64,000 bases of DNA, taken from Oceanobacillus timonensis (GTDB lineage: Bacteria > Bacillota > Bacilli > Bacillales > Amphibacillaceae). Shown here in pieces: positions 1-9,892 of this stretch (positions are counted from its first letter, which is position 1; every line of letters starts with the position of its first letter). The position numbers were made by a program, and so were the translations under genes. The notes under the pieces are model-generated. The model was not told the DNA's origin and made no database searches. It saw only the letters and a program-made list of their open reading frames with translations. The stretch lies in contig NZ_LT800497.1 of NCBI RefSeq assembly GCF_900166635.1, positions 2,012,378 through 2,076,377 on the forward strand, read 5' to 3'.

Positions 1-4
1 TCAT

Positions 5-78
5 GCGGGTGTAGTTTAGTGGTAAAACCTCAGCCTTCCAAGCTGATGATGAGGGTTCGATTCCCTTCACCCGCTCCA
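5..78 (+). tRNA. tRNA-Gly (anticodon TCC)
   Basis: A complete cloverleaf can be folded. The acceptor stem pairs gcgggtg (5-11) with cacccgc (68-74), the anticodon arm is tcagc / cttccaa / gctga with anticodon TCC, and the T arm has the ttcgatt loop. The discriminator T at 75 is followed by an encoded CCA (76-78). It decodes GGA and, by wobble, GGG glycine codons. It may be the last member of a tRNA cluster that starts left of the window. Confidence 0.95.
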
Positions 79-212
79 TACATATGTGATAACGCAGTGT
101 TTCGTACTTAGCCTACGAAGTGTTGCGTTTTTATTTTGCAAAATAATTGTTTCTGCTACTTTCACATAGTACCCTGTTCATAAAGGAGTTCAAACAGAAC
201 GGAGGAGTTATC

Positions 213-1910
213 ATGAAACAGCTAAAAAATACGTTATCACAAATTGACCATAAAAGTTACAAAGCATACAAACAAATTGCCGGAAGTTATATGTATCCGC
301 GTCATACGCTTTATATAGATTATGTACAAGGAGACCCATTTGCCAGCCCTTCTAAAATAAGAGTTGTTATTCCGGAAAAAGAGCGTGCCATCGCATCCGA
401 ATGGCTGGAAACAAAAGCACGTCGAATTGCTGTAGAAGATGCTTTTGCCAGAGTGGTCAGTAAAGCAGTACATCAAAATAACATACCTGTGAAAGGTTCC
501 GGTAAAAGTGGCATGATTGCTTTTGACGGACCGGGTCAGGAGATACTGGAACGCACTGGTGTCCGTATTTCAGAGCAATCCATAACCGTTTGTTTATCAG
601 TAGGTTTACCTGCTAATGGACGTACGATAAACGGAAAAGAAGCAATGAAGTTATTTGATCAAGTCGTTCCATCGTTAATCGAACACTCCATTTTTCAAAT
701 TCAGGATAGAACAATTCAGCAAGCTATCCAGTTAGCAGATCAACAGGAAACGATCTGGGAGAAAATGAAAGAAAACAATTGGGTCAGTTTTATTGCCAAT
801 GGCTCTATTTTGCCGAGAAAAAGCGGTGTCAGTGATTTACCGGCCAAGGGAGCGATAGCTTTCAGGAGCCCTGCAGAAGATGAAGTGGAGCTGGAACTTC
901 CGCACGGCAAAACAATAAAAGGAATGGCGGTCAAACAGGGAGTCACTCTGATTACCGGCGGTGGTTATCATGGGAAAAGTACGCTGCTTCAAGCGATAGA
1001 GCGCGGTGTCTATCCGCATTGTAATGGAGATGGACGTGAATTTATTTGTACCGATCCGAGTGCTGTCAAAATACGAGCAGAGGATGGCAGAGAGATTTCG
1101 TCTGTGGATATCTCTCCTTTCATTTCCAATCTTCCTCATGGAAAAGATACAACTTCTTTTTCATCAAGTAATGCAAGCGGAAGTACGTCACAGGCGGCAA
1201 ATGTGATGGAAGCATTAGAAATCGGAGCAGAAACATTATTGATTGATGAAGATACGAGTGCAACGAATTTTATGATCCGCGACGGTCGCATGCAAAAGCT
1301 GATTGATCCTGAAAATGAACCGATTACGCCATTTATTCACCGTATCACGCAGCTGGCGGAAGAAGCCGATAAATCGGTTATTTTGGTGACAGGCGGCTCC
1401 GGAGATTATTTTGCAGTGGCTGATAATGTGATTCTAATGGAGGAATATAAGCCGAAAAATGTAACAAAAAGAGCAAAAGAAATCATAAAGGAAGATCCAA
1501 TTGCTCATAGTAATGTAGAACCGACGGATTTCATGAATGTGAAGAACCGGAAGTTATTAGCTTCTACATTTCCCAAACAAGCGGATCGAAAATTCAAGAT
1601 TCAGGCGAAAGGACAATTTCAAATCTTATTTGGAAAAGAGCCGATTACTTTTGCTTATACAGAACAGTTAACAGACCCGTCCCAAACAAGAATGATTGCC
1701 GAAGTTATCCAATACCTTTATCGGAATAATGGGGAACAATATGCTTCCTTTTCGGATCTCATTCAACATATAGATGATAAAATGGATCAGGGATTGGAAA
1801 AACTGACGAAGAGCAATGGAAAACATCCTGGAGACTTGGCCAGACCAAGGAAAAATGAAATTGCAGCGGTACTGAATCGGATGCGTAAAGCTGTATTTTC
1901 CATGAAGTAA
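213..1910 (+). CDS. Predicted ATPase of the ABC class
   Basis: This is a 565-residue soluble protein of the family described as predicted ABC-class ATPases (COG3044 type), which has no established role. A P-loop GGGYHGKST lies near residues 247-255 and a Walker-B-like LLIDEDTSATNFM near 340-352. The order of elements is that of the family rather than of a transporter ATPase, and no membrane partner is adjacent. The ATG at 213 is chosen because ggaggag lies 6 bases before it; the longer reading from 147 adds a tail without a ribosome binding site. The gene stands alone between the tRNA and queG. Family assignment is good; the function is unknown. Confidence 0.85.
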   Translation: MKQLKNTLSQIDHKSYKAYKQIAGSYMYPRHTLYIDYVQGDPFASPSKIRVVIPEKERAIASEWLETKARRIAVEDAFARVVSKAVHQNNIPVKGSGKSGMIAFDGPGQEILERTGVRISEQSITVCLSVGLPANGRTINGKEAMKLFDQVVPSLIEHSIFQIQDRTIQQAIQLADQQETIWEKMKENNWVSFIANGSILPRKSGVSDLPAKGAIAFRSPAEDEVELELPHGKTIKGMAVKQGVTLITGGGYHGKSTLLQAIERGVYPHCNGDGREFICTDPSAVKIRAEDGREISSVDISPFISNLPHGKDTTSFSSSNASGSTSQAANVMEALEIGAETLLIDEDTSATNFMIRDGRMQKLIDPENEPITPFIHRITQLAEEADKSVILVTGGSGDYFAVADNVILMEEYKPKNVTKRAKEIIKEDPIAHSNVEPTDFMNVKNRKLLASTFPKQADRKFKIQAKGQFQILFGKEPITFAYTEQLTDPSQTRMIAEVIQYLYRNNGEQYASFSDLIQHIDDKMDQGLEKLTKSNGKHPGDLARPRKNEIAAVLNRMRKAVFSMK

Positions 1911-1993
1911 GCAATAAATATGGAATGCTGTTTTTAAACGTTTCGATTCCTATAAGTTTGTCAAGATTTCAGATAAAAGAAAGGGGGGGCGGT

Positions 1994-3133
1994 ATGGTGA
2001 AAGTAGAAGAGCTAAAAAAAGATATTCAAGCATATGCAAAAACGATTGGTATCGATGAGATTGGTTTTACAACAGCTGACATTTTTACGGAACTAAAGGA
2101 AAGGCTGCGGCGCCAGCAAGAACTAAATTATCAATCGGGCTTTGAAAAAGGAAGCATTGAAGAAAGAACGGAACCGAAGAGGCTGCTTCCGGAAGCACAA
2201 TCTATCATTTCCATTGCCGTCGCCTATCCTTCGCGGATGGAGCAGACACCAAGAGGGACAAAAGGAGACAGACGCGGTATCTTTGCCCGTGCATCGTGGG
2301 GGATTGATTACCATGTCGCTTTAAGAGAACGGCTGGATAAACTCGGGGAATATATTCGAGAAAGAGTGCCTGATGCGATTGTTAAGTCAATGGTAGATAC
2401 AGGAGAATTAAGCGACCGGGCAGTGGCTGAACGTGCTGGTGTAGGTTTTAGCGGTAAGAATACATCTATTATTACGAAAGAACATGGATCGTTTGTTTAT
2501 TTAGGAGAAATGCTGACCAATATTCCATTTATTCCTGATTCCCCGATAGAAGACGGCTGCGGGGATTGTACAATTTGTTTGGATGCCTGTCCTACAGGAG
2601 CTATTGTGCAAGGCGGTCAGCTGAATGCACAGCGTTGTATCGCGTTTTTGACACAAACAAAAGATTTTCTGCCGGAAGAATTTCGTAACAAAATAGGCAA
2701 TCGCTTATACGGGTGTGATACTTGCCAGCAGGTATGCCCTTGGAATCGTGATAAAGATGCGCATTTTCACGAAGAATTAGAGCCCGATCCTGAACTGGTT
2801 AAACCAAGGCTCAGACCAATGCTCCATTTATCGAATCGCGAGTTTAAGGAAAAGTTTGGCCATATGTCAGGTTCTTGGCGCGGAAAAAAACCAATTCAAC
2901 GTAATGTGATTTTGGCGTTGGGTCATTATAAAGAAAAAACAGCGGAAGAGGATTTAGTGGCTGTGATGAAGCACGATCCACGACCAGTTATCCGCGGTAC
3001 TGCTGCATGGTCTTTAGGGAAAATAGGAACAGCTTCTGCGAGAGAAGCACTTGCTGACACATTGGAAAAAGAAGCGGATGAACAAGTGCAGTTTGAAATA
3101 GAAAATGCGCTCTCTGCAATGACGGTGAAATAA
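1994..3133 (+). CDS. queG: Epoxyqueuosine reductase QueG
   Basis: This 379-residue cytosolic enzyme performs the last step of queuosine synthesis, reducing epoxyqueuosine to queuosine in the wobble base of GUN-anticodon tRNAs with cobalamin and two [4Fe-4S] clusters. The first ferredoxin-like motif CGDCTICLDACP is near residue 188 and the second, YGCDTCQQVCP, near 240. A C-terminal HEAT-like repeat region (about 300-379, with RGTAAWSLGKIG) would grip tRNA. The conserved MVDTGEL segment is present. The ATG at 1994 follows a purine-rich aaaggggggg site. With the next two genes it keeps the B. subtilis yhbA-yhbB-cspR order. Confidence 0.95.
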   Translation: MVKVEELKKDIQAYAKTIGIDEIGFTTADIFTELKERLRRQQELNYQSGFEKGSIEERTEPKRLLPEAQSIISIAVAYPSRMEQTPRGTKGDRRGIFARASWGIDYHVALRERLDKLGEYIRERVPDAIVKSMVDTGELSDRAVAERAGVGFSGKNTSIITKEHGSFVYLGEMLTNIPFIPDSPIEDGCGDCTICLDACPTGAIVQGGQLNAQRCIAFLTQTKDFLPEEFRNKIGNRLYGCDTCQQVCPWNRDKDAHFHEELEPDPELVKPRLRPMLHLSNREFKEKFGHMSGSWRGKKPIQRNVILALGHYKEKTAEEDLVAVMKHDPRPVIRGTAAWSLGKIGTASAREALADTLEKEADEQVQFEIENALSAMTVK

Positions 3134-3250
3134 AAAACTGCTAGGATTAATACCGTTTCTGCGTCCTTATTCGCTTCCTCTGTCATAAGAAAATGCCCAT
3201 GGAATGAAGTGACATTTAAAGCATAAGCTTTGACGAGGGGGCGATTTTTA

Positions 3251-4105
3251 ATGGGCGATATCTCGACATATTGGCACCGTTTTTTCCATGGTAATAAAGA
3301 GGGGCAAGATTGGTGGCAGAAAAAGAAAGAACTCTGCAGGAAAAGAGAAGCGCAACTTGTAAAGATTAAAGGAAAAGGCCTTATCTTAAGTAAACAGTCC
3401 TATGACACAACGAACAGGACAGAATATGCGCTGCATCTGGAATATCTGCTGAAGCAGGGAGATTTTTTTTATAAGGAAGAACAGGTTATTCCATACCAAT
3501 TTGTAAAAAGTGCAAATGGAAAAGAGCGGCATGAATATATCGAAAAACCATTTGTAGAGAAAAGCAGAAATCCTTTTCCGGTATTTAAGCAAGGTAACCA
3601 GAAAGAGCCTTACCGTGAAACAGAATACAACCGGCTGGAAGCAGTGAAATATGCAGAGCGGTGGTGGAACAGTTTTAATCCGGAATACCTCCGCTTTGAA
3701 GATGATTGTACAAATTATATTTCCCAATGCTTGCGGGCAGGGGGAGGCCCGATGTGGGGAGAACCGGTCCGGGAACAAGGCTGGTGGTATGGCAGTGATT
3801 CATGGAGTTTCAGCTGGTCTGTGGCACATTCTTTCCGCTGGTACTTAAGCGGATCGGAACGTGGAATAAGAGGAATAGAAGTTGAATCGCCAGAAGAATT
3901 GAACCCTGGTGATGTTATTTGCTATGATTTTGACGGAGACGGGGCATGGAATCATTCCACCATCGTGGTGCGAAAAGACGTAAATAACATGCCGCTGGTT
4001 AATGCTCATACGGATAACAGCCGCAACCGTTATTGGTCTTACGAAGATTCAACGGCCTGGACGCCGGAAATACAATATAAGTTTTTTCGCATTGAAATAA
4101 ATTAG
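3251..4105 (+). CDS. YhbB-like amidase domain protein
   Basis: This 284-residue protein resembles B. subtilis YhbB. The C-terminal half (from about residue 120) looks like the putative amidase domain (Amidase_6): a cysteine in DDCTNYISQCL and histidines in WNHSTIVV and NAHTDN are placed as in papain-like/NlpC-type hydrolases. The N-terminal 120 residues are basic and lack a clear signal peptide. The ATG at 3251 follows gagggg by about ten bases. It lies between queG and trmL, as in B. subtilis. A role in cell wall or spore peptidoglycan processing is only inferred. Confidence 0.8.
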   Translation: MGDISTYWHRFFHGNKEGQDWWQKKKELCRKREAQLVKIKGKGLILSKQSYDTTNRTEYALHLEYLLKQGDFFYKEEQVIPYQFVKSANGKERHEYIEKPFVEKSRNPFPVFKQGNQKEPYRETEYNRLEAVKYAERWWNSFNPEYLRFEDDCTNYISQCLRAGGGPMWGEPVREQGWWYGSDSWSFSWSVAHSFRWYLSGSERGIRGIEVESPEELNPGDVICYDFDGDGAWNHSTIVVRKDVNNMPLVNAHTDNSRNRYWSYEDSTAWTPEIQYKFFRIEIN

Positions 4106-4352
4106 TGTATAATTGTTTTGTTTGCGATTAGATGATAGAGCAGGTTTTGTACTTAAGAAAAATAAAGGTTTTAAAGTGTGGAGTACAACGCATGCGATGT
4201 CATGGAATCGATACAAGTCACTCGCATTTTTAGCGGGCGGTTAATCCCCGCCTCATGGCATGATGCACTTAGACGACAAAGAAAAACTGCCGCTATATTA
4301 AAAAAGGAGCAGATGCAGGTTTTTTTAAGAATTTAACACTGAAGGAGAATGA

Positions 4353-4829
4353 ATGGTGGGTTTACATGTAGTTTTATTTGAACCAGAAATACCTGCAAAT
4401 ACAGGGAATATTGGAAGAATGTGTTTAGCAACCGGAACAACGTTACATCTGATTCATCCGCTCGGATTTTCAACAGATGATAAAATGGTACGGCGCGCTG
4501 GATTGGATTATTGGGAGCACGTAGATGTAAGAGAATATCATTCTATCGAAGAATTGTATCAGACTTACCCAGAAGGAAACTTTTATTATATAGAAAATTT
4601 CGGTACAAAGTATTATACAGATTTTGATTTTTCACCTGTAGATACAGACCAATTTTTTGTGTTTGGGAAAGAATCAACAGGGATTCCCCGGGATCTGCTG
4701 GAAGGGAAGGAAGATAAATGCCTGCGGGTTCATATGAACGATCGCGTTCGTTCACTAAATCTGTCCAATACAGCTTCTATTATTATTTATGAAGTATTAA
4801 GGCAGCAGAAATTTCCTGGTTTGCATTAA
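4353..4829 (+). CDS. trmL: tRNA (cytidine/uridine(34)-2'-O)-methyltransferase TrmL
   Basis: This 158-residue SpoU/TrmD-fold (SPOUT) enzyme methylates the ribose of the wobble nucleotide in leucine tRNAs using S-adenosylmethionine. The signatures are the N-terminal EPEIPANTGNIGRMC, the middle FGKESTGIP loop and the C-terminal RSLNLSNTASI knot segment. The size is that of a minimal TrmL. A gaaggag site precedes the ATG at 4353. The 247 bases before it contain a GC-rich hairpin (ggcgg 4236-4240 with ccgcc 4248-4252) of unknown purpose. In B. subtilis the orthologue is called cspR. Confidence 0.93.
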   Translation: MVGLHVVLFEPEIPANTGNIGRMCLATGTTLHLIHPLGFSTDDKMVRRAGLDYWEHVDVREYHSIEELYQTYPEGNFYYIENFGTKYYTDFDFSPVDTDQFFVFGKESTGIPRDLLEGKEDKCLRVHMNDRVRSLNLSNTASIIIYEVLRQQKFPGLH

Positions 4830-4849
4830 TCGTGTGTGTTCAAACAATT

Positions 4850-4889
4850 ACAAAAAAGATGTCTCCGGAAAAGAGGCATCTTTTTTGTA
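4850..4889 (+). terminator. Rho-independent terminator after trmL
   Basis: The arms acaaaaaagatg and catcttttttgt flank a short loop and end in a T run. The stem reads similarly on both strands, so it may also stop the small leftward gene at 4921-5028. Confidence 0.85.
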
Positions 4890-4920
4890 ATGTCATTTAA
4901 TGCAACGTATTTAGAAATCA

Positions 4921-5028
4921 TTAAGTACGTTGGTCTTCTTTTGGAACGCCTGGTTTTGATTCGTAACCGGCTGTGAAGCAAGAAACAAGAAAAGTCACAA
5001 TAACGCCCATGATTAATGCTAAATTCAT
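4921..5028 (-). CDS. 35-residue single-pass membrane peptide
   Basis: Read leftward, a gaaggagga site is followed by ATG and 35 codons. The peptide starts MNLALIMGVIVTFLVSCF, one hydrophobic helix, and continues with a short polar tail ending in EDQRT. The start, ribosome binding site, membrane helix and following terminator-like stem together support a real gene. It resembles the tiny membrane subunits or regulators common in Bacilli, but I do not recognise the family. It is transcribed divergently from odhAB. Confidence 0.6.
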   Translation of the reverse strand: MNLALIMGVIVTFLVSCFTAGYESKPGVPKEDQRT

Positions 5029-5408
5029 AAACGGATTCCTCCTTCTATGTAATAGTAATACCTGTTTGGAACATTCTCTGTAATTAACCCTTATTATAAC
5101 GGAAAAATCGGATGTTGTGAACTATTCTTCTATTTTGTACATCCAAGCAAATATGTTACGTTGAAAAAAGGCGGTAAACCAATCCAAATCAGTTGCTTTA
5201 TTATCAGAAAAATAAGAAAGCATAAGCTGTTTTGACTCTATTTTTTCTTTTATATAAAAAATGTCGAATTCTCCCCGGGAATCGGTGCCGAATCCTTGTA
5301 ACTGCCTTGAAAATCATGTATATTAATTAATGTAAACAAAGTAAGATGATTATAACAAAATTGAACCGTTTTCAAAGACGGATTAGTAATGCAATGGGGG
5401 TATCAGTC
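5029..5408. other. Intergenic region between small peptide gene and odhA
   Basis: This AT-rich stretch must hold the odhAB promoter. A TTGAAA at 5307-5312 could be a -35 element, but no convincing -10 lies at 17 bases. I see no RNA structure or clear catabolite-repression site. An alternative, longer odhA reading begins at ATG 5346 but has no ribosome binding site. Confidence 0.4.
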
Positions 5409-8279
5409 GTGCCAGGAAATGAAGAGTCTGCAGAACAATTTTGGGGACAGTTTCACGGACCAAATGCGGGGTATTTAGAACAACAGTATGAACTATATAA
5501 AGAAGATCCGGAGCAAGTCGAATCTTCTATAAAATCATTGTTTGATACACATGGAGCACCTGACTGGTTGACGGGAGAAGAAACCGTTCGTCCTGCTAGC
5601 GGACAAACTACTTCTAATATGAATGTATCAGAAGATTTAGATGTGACTAAATTATCCTCAGCAACCAAACTTGTTGAGGCTATTCGACGTTACGGTCATA
5701 CAGATGCTGATATTTATTCCGTCGGCGGGTATAAAAGTGCTCCGTCAAAAATGTTGGATTTGAAGCATCATCATTTAACAGAAGAAGATTTGCAAAAAAT
5801 CCCTGCAACATGGATTTGGGAACGTAAAAAAGAAGGAATTGAAACAGGTTTAGATGTAATTAACCTGCTGAAAAAATATTACACGGGTACGATTACGTTT
5901 GAGTACGATCATGTGAATAATGATGAAGAACGTACCTGGTTGTTTGACCTGATTGAAGAAGGCGATGCAAGATTTGATTCGAATCAGGAAGACAGAGTGG
6001 ATATTTTAAAACGTTTATATGAAGTAGAAGGTTTTGAAAAATTCCTTCAAAAAACGTTTGTTGGTCAAAAGCGTTTTTCCGTTGAAGGATTAGAATCTAT
6101 GATTCCGATGATTGATTATCTTGTTAAATATGCAAATGAAGATAATATCGAACATGTGATGCTTGGAATGGCGCACCGGGGACGTTTAGCGGTACTCGCA
6201 AACGTATTAAAAAAACCATATGATAAGATTTTTTCCGAATTTAATTACACGAGAGATAAGGAATTAATGCCGTCAGAAGGTTCCAAAGCAATTACCTATG
6301 GCTGGACCGGAGACGTTAAATATCACTTAGGTGCAGAAAAAGAAGTCATACACGGAAGTAAGGTAAATACAAAAATAACGCTTGCACATAATCCGTCACA
6401 TCTTGAATTTGTGAATCCGGTAGTAGAAGGTTTTGCCCGGGCGGCTCAGGATGAACGTGATGTAAGCGGTTATCCGACGCGGGATATTAACAAATCTATG
6501 CCGCTTGTTATTCATGGAGATGCCGCTTTCATCGGAGAAGGTGTTGTTGCAGAAACGTTGAATCTAAGCGGTTTACCGGGATATACAACGGGCGGTACAG
6601 TCCATCTGATTGCCAATAACCAGCTTGGTTATACAACGGATCGTGTTGACGGACGTTCAACCCGTTACGCAAGTGACTTGGCAAAAGGTTTTGAAATTCC
6701 GGTTATTCATGTCAGTGCTGATGATCCGATTTCCTGTATTTCTGCTGTTAAAATAGCTTGTGAGTATCGTAAAAAATTCCACAAAGATATTTTAATTGAT
6801 TTAGTAGGTTACCGCCGTTATGGACATAATGAAATGGATGAGCCGAGAACGACGCAGCCGCAATTATACGGTGAAATTGATGAGCATCCTTCTGTGTCAA
6901 CGCTGTTTGCGCGTGCGATGGAAGAGCGGAACCTGCTGGAATCCGGAGAATTTGATGAAATCAAGCAGGGAATTGATAAGAAGCTTTCCGACATTTATAA
7001 GGAAATGACAGAGAGTGAAATCGGAGAGCCTCAGCCAAAATCTATGCCGGAGATATTATCTAATAGATTAGATCAATTTGAAACAGCAGTAGATTTAGAG
7101 ACTTTAAAGCAATTGAATAAAGAATTGCTGGAACGTCCGGAAGGGTTTAAAGGTTTCCGGAAAACAGAAAGAATCTTAAAACGCAGAGAAAATGCTTTAG
7201 AAGAAGGGAATAAAGCGGATTGGGGTACAGGAGAAGCTTTGGCATTTGCCTCTATATTAAAAGACGGCACACCAATTCGTTTGACGGGACAAGACACAGA
7301 GCGCGGAACCTTTGCGCATCGTCATGCTGTCCTGCACGATGTGGAAACAGGTGAAAAATATAGCCCGATGCACGGATTATCTGATGTAAAGGCCTCCTTC
7401 GATGTACGGAATAGCCCGTTATCAGAAATTGCTGTTCTAGGGTTTGAATACGGCTATAGTGTTTACTCACCAAGCACCTTGGTTATTTGGGAAGCTCAAT
7501 TTGGTGATTTTGCGAATGCCGGACAAGTTATTATTGATCAGTTTATCGCTTCCGCGCGAGCCAAATGGGATGAAAAGTCCAATATGGTCTTATTGCTTCC
7601 TCATGGATATGAAGGACAAGGACCGGAGCATTCCAGTGCACGGTTAGAACGTTTCTTACAAATGGCTGCAGAAAATAACTGGATTATAGCGAATGTAACT
7701 TCATCTGCGCAGTTATTCCATCTGCTTCGTCGTCAGGCGGCAATGCGTTCCCGTCCGGAGGCGCGTCCATTGATATTGATGACACCGAAAAGCAGTCTGA
7801 TCCGAGATTACAAGATGGCTTCCAGTGCAGAAGAGTTTACAAGTGGTAAATTTAAAACATTACGTGAACAGCCATACTTTGATACAGATCCGGAAAAAAC
7901 AACACGCTTGTTATTAGGAAGCGGAAAAATTATGGTTGATATTGAAGGGGAAATGGAAGAAGCAGAAGAGAATTGTGATTGGATTCGCGCGCTGCGAGTA
8001 GAGCAAATCTACCCATTCCCGCAAAAAGCAATTCAAGAAGAAATCAAAAAGCTTCCGCACTTAAAAGAAATTGTATGGGTACAGGAAGAGCCAAAAAACA
8101 TGGGAGCATGGGATTTTGTAGATGACCTTCTAAGAGAGCTTCTGGAAGACGATCAAAAATTACATGTTATCAGCAGACCGAAGCGTGCAGCACCAGCTGG
8201 AGGTATTCCTACTGTGCACCAAACAGCGCATAAATATATTATCGATCAAGCATTGAGTGAATTTGAAGGAGGAAAATAA
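5409..8279 (+). CDS. odhA: 2-oxoglutarate dehydrogenase E1 component
   Basis: This is the thiamine-diphosphate-dependent decarboxylase of the 2-oxoglutarate dehydrogenase complex, which with OdhB and lipoamide dehydrogenase makes succinyl-CoA in the TCA cycle. Family features include the N-terminal [11 protein letters not shown] segment, the central [14 protein letters not shown] and [12 protein letters not shown] blocks, the ThDP/Mg region [11 protein letters not shown], and the C-terminal [18 protein letters not shown]. Start choice is uncertain: GTG 5409 gives 956 residues, close to Bacillus homologues, and has ggggg about ten bases upstream; ATG 5394 and ATG 5346 are alternatives. The gene is followed one base later by odhB. 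Confidence 0.95.
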   Translation: MPGNEESAEQFWGQFHGPNAGYLEQQYELYKEDPEQVESSIKSLFDTHGAPDWLTGEETVRPASGQTTSNMNVSEDLDVTKLSSATKLVEAIRRYGHTDADIYSVGGYKSAPSKMLDLKHHHLTEEDLQKIPATWIWERKKEGIETGLDVINLLKKYYTGTITFEYDHVNNDEERTWLFDLIEEGDARFDSNQEDRVDILKRLYEVEGFEKFLQKTFVGQKRFSVEGLESMIPMIDYLVKYANEDNIEHVMLGMAHRGRLAVLANVLKKPYDKIFSEFNYTRDKELMPSEGSKAITYGWTGDVKYHLGAEKEVIHGSKVNTKITLAHNPSHLEFVNPVVEGFARAAQDERDVSGYPTRDINKSMPLVIHGDAAFIGEGVVAETLNLSGLPGYTTGGTVHLIANNQLGYTTDRVDGRSTRYASDLAKGFEIPVIHVSADDPISCISAVKIACEYRKKFHKDILIDLVGYRRYGHNEMDEPRTTQPQLYGEIDEHPSVSTLFARAMEERNLLESGEFDEIKQGIDKKLSDIYKEMTESEIGEPQPKSMPEILSNRLDQFETAVDLETLKQLNKELLERPEGFKGFRKTERILKRRENALEEGNKADWGTGEALAFASILKDGTPIRLTGQDTERGTFAHRHAVLHDVETGEKYSPMHGLSDVKASFDVRNSPLSEIAVLGFEYGYSVYSPSTLVIWEAQFGDFANAGQVIIDQFIASARAKWDEKSNMVLLLPHGYEGQGPEHSSARLERFLQMAAENNWIIANVTSSAQLFHLLRRQAAMRSRPEARPLILMTPKSSLIRDYKMASSAEEFTSGKFKTLREQPYFDTDPEKTTRLLLGSGKIMVDIEGEMEEAEENCDWIRALRVEQIYPFPQKAIQEEIKKLPHLKEIVWVQEEPKNMGAWDFVDDLLRELLEDDQKLHVISRPKRAAPAGGIPTVHQTAHKYIIDQALSEFEGGK

Positions 8280-8280
8280 A

Positions 8281-9558
8281 GTGCAAGATATTAAAATACC
8301 TGAACTGGCGGAATCTATCACGGAAGGAACGATAGCGGAATGGCTTGTCAAAGAAGGCGATAAGGTAGAAAAAGGCGACGCTATTGTAGAATTAGAGACG
8401 GATAAAGTAAATGTGGAAGTAAACGTAGAATTTACTGGTGTAATTACTGAAATCAGCAGTACAGAAGGTGAAGATGTTTCTGTCGGCGATACGATTGGGA
8501 AGCTGGATGAAAATGGAGAAGCTGGAGCATCTTCTGGCGGAGAAGAAAGTAAGGAAGCTGCTGCCGATAAAAAAGAGGAAGCATCTCCTAAAGAAGAACC
8601 TCAGCAGTCTTCTTCTCAGGAAAGCAAGCAAGAAACGGCATCTGAACAAAATAATGGGGATGTAATTGCTTCTCCGGCAGCCAGAAAACGTGCCCGCGAA
8701 CTGGGAATTGATTTAAGTGAAGTCCAGTCGCGTGATCCGCTAGGCAGAGTACGTCCGGATGATGTAGAAGCACATAATAATGCACCGAAGCAAGACGCGG
8801 CGCCATCAAAACCGGCGAAGAAGGAAGAACCTAAAACGGAAAAAACAGAGTTTGATAAACCGGTAGAACGCGTTAAAATGACACGCCGCCGTCAAACAAT
8901 CGCTAAAAATCTTGTGGAAGTACAGCATAATACGGCGATGTTAACAACATTTAATGAAGTAGATATGACAGCAGTCATGGAGCTTCGTAAGCAGCGGAAA
9001 GATAAATTTTTAGATAAAAATGGCGTGAAGTTAGGATTTATGTCTTTCTTTGCAAAAGCCGTTGTTGGCGCATTGAAAGAATTCCCGCTTCTTAATGCAG
9101 AGATTCAAGGCAATGAATTAGTGCTTAAGAAATTCTATGATATCGGTATTGCTGTTTCCACAGATGATGGTCTTGTGGTTCCGGTTGTTCGTGATGCCGA
9201 TCGGAAAGACTTCGCAGGAATTGAACAAGACATCGTTGATTTAGGTACAAAAGCTCGTGATAATAAATTGTCCTTAAACGATTTACAAGGCGGCTCATTT
9301 ACAATTACCAATGGTGGTACGTTTGGTTCCATGATGTCCACGCCAATTCTAAACGCGCCGCAAGTCGGTATTTTAGGGATGCATAATATTATCAAACGTC
9401 CAATGGCTATGCCTGATGATTCCATTGAAGTCCGTCCGATGATGTATATTGCTTTGTCTTATGACCATCGTATTGTTGATGGAAAAGAAGCAGTTCAATT
9501 CTTAGTTCGGATTAAAGAAATGCTTGAAGATCCATATGATTTATTACTGGAAGGTTAA
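8281..9558 (+). CDS. odhB: Dihydrolipoyllysine succinyltransferase (E2)
   Basis: This 425-residue E2 core transfers the succinyl group to CoA in the 2-oxoglutarate dehydrogenase complex. An N-terminal lipoyl domain carries the lysine in [10 protein letters not shown] (about residue 42). An acidic, low-complexity linker follows, then the peripheral subunit-binding domain ([14 protein letters not shown], near 135-170). The catalytic acyltransferase domain ends with SYDHRIVDG, containing the active-site His and Asp. The start is GTG 8281, directly after gaaggagg, one base past the odhA stop, so the two are co-translated. E3 is not in the window. Confidence 0.96.
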   Translation: MQDIKIPELAESITEGTIAEWLVKEGDKVEKGDAIVELETDKVNVEVNVEFTGVITEISSTEGEDVSVGDTIGKLDENGEAGASSGGEESKEAAADKKEEASPKEEPQQSSSQESKQETASEQNNGDVIASPAARKRARELGIDLSEVQSRDPLGRVRPDDVEAHNNAPKQDAAPSKPAKKEEPKTEKTEFDKPVERVKMTRRRQTIAKNLVEVQHNTAMLTTFNEVDMTAVMELRKQRKDKFLDKNGVKLGFMSFFAKAVVGALKEFPLLNAEIQGNELVLKKFYDIGIAVSTDDGLVVPVVRDADRKDFAGIEQDIVDLGTKARDNKLSLNDLQGGSFTITNGGTFGSMMSTPILNAPQVGILGMHNIIKRPMAMPDDSIEVRPMMYIALSYDHRIVDGKEAVQFLVRIKEMLEDPYDLLLEG

Positions 9559-9569
9559 GAGTTGAAAGA

Positions 9570-9606
9570 AAAAGCCTTGATACAACGCTCGTATCAAGGC
9601 TTTTTT
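9570..9606 (+). terminator. Terminator of odhAB
   Basis: The arms aaagccttgatac and gtatcaaggcttt enclose aacgctc-type loop bases and are followed by a T run. Confidence 0.92.
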
Positions 9607-9816
9607 CATCAAAAGTTATTTCATTTATTTTGATATTACGCGCTTATGGAAATAAAAATTAATTAATTTCCTGTATTGGAAATTATTTTAATAATTAATT
9701 CTTTTTGAGAGTATTGAAATTCTTTTCTATGTCGAATATGATTGTATTTGAAGGAACAACTTGTTTAAGTAGGGAAATGAGTAGGATGTTTATTTCCTGA
9801 AAATACATTTGTACAT
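9607..9816. other. AT-rich intergenic region
   Basis: There is no gene. A short dyad, ggaaat (9648-9653) with atttcc (9666-9671), and an AT-only palindromic stretch are visible, but I assign no function. Confidence 0.4.
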
Positions 9817-9836
9817 AAATGAATACTCATTCATTT
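9817..9836. promoter_or_regulatory. Palindromic operator candidate
   Basis: The sequence aaatgaat-actc-attcattt is a perfect dyad with 8-base arms, 57 bases before the transporter start codon. A dyad with the same arms (aaatgaa, six bases, ttcattt) lies at 16279-16298 upstream of sigI. The shape fits a TetR-type or similar dimeric regulator, but the protein is not identified. Confidence 0.4.
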
Positions 9837-9892
9837 GCAATGCAGTTTATTTTTCTGAAAATAAAAAAAGCGCTTTATAAGGAGGTAACAAT

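Noticed and set aside
4190-4260. GC-rich hairpin before trmL as a possible preQ1 riboswitch
   Set aside because: The neighbouring queG made this attractive, but the stretch lacks the preQ1 aptamer core and the hairpin has no conserved partner.
5346-5408. N-terminal extension of odhA from ATG 5346
   Set aside because: There is no ribosome site, and the added basic segment is absent from the family as I know it; kept only as an alternative start.
9817-9836. FadR operator
   Set aside because: The arms resemble the FadR consensus but are out of phase by two bases relative to the symmetry centre, and the downstream gene is not a fatty-acid gene.
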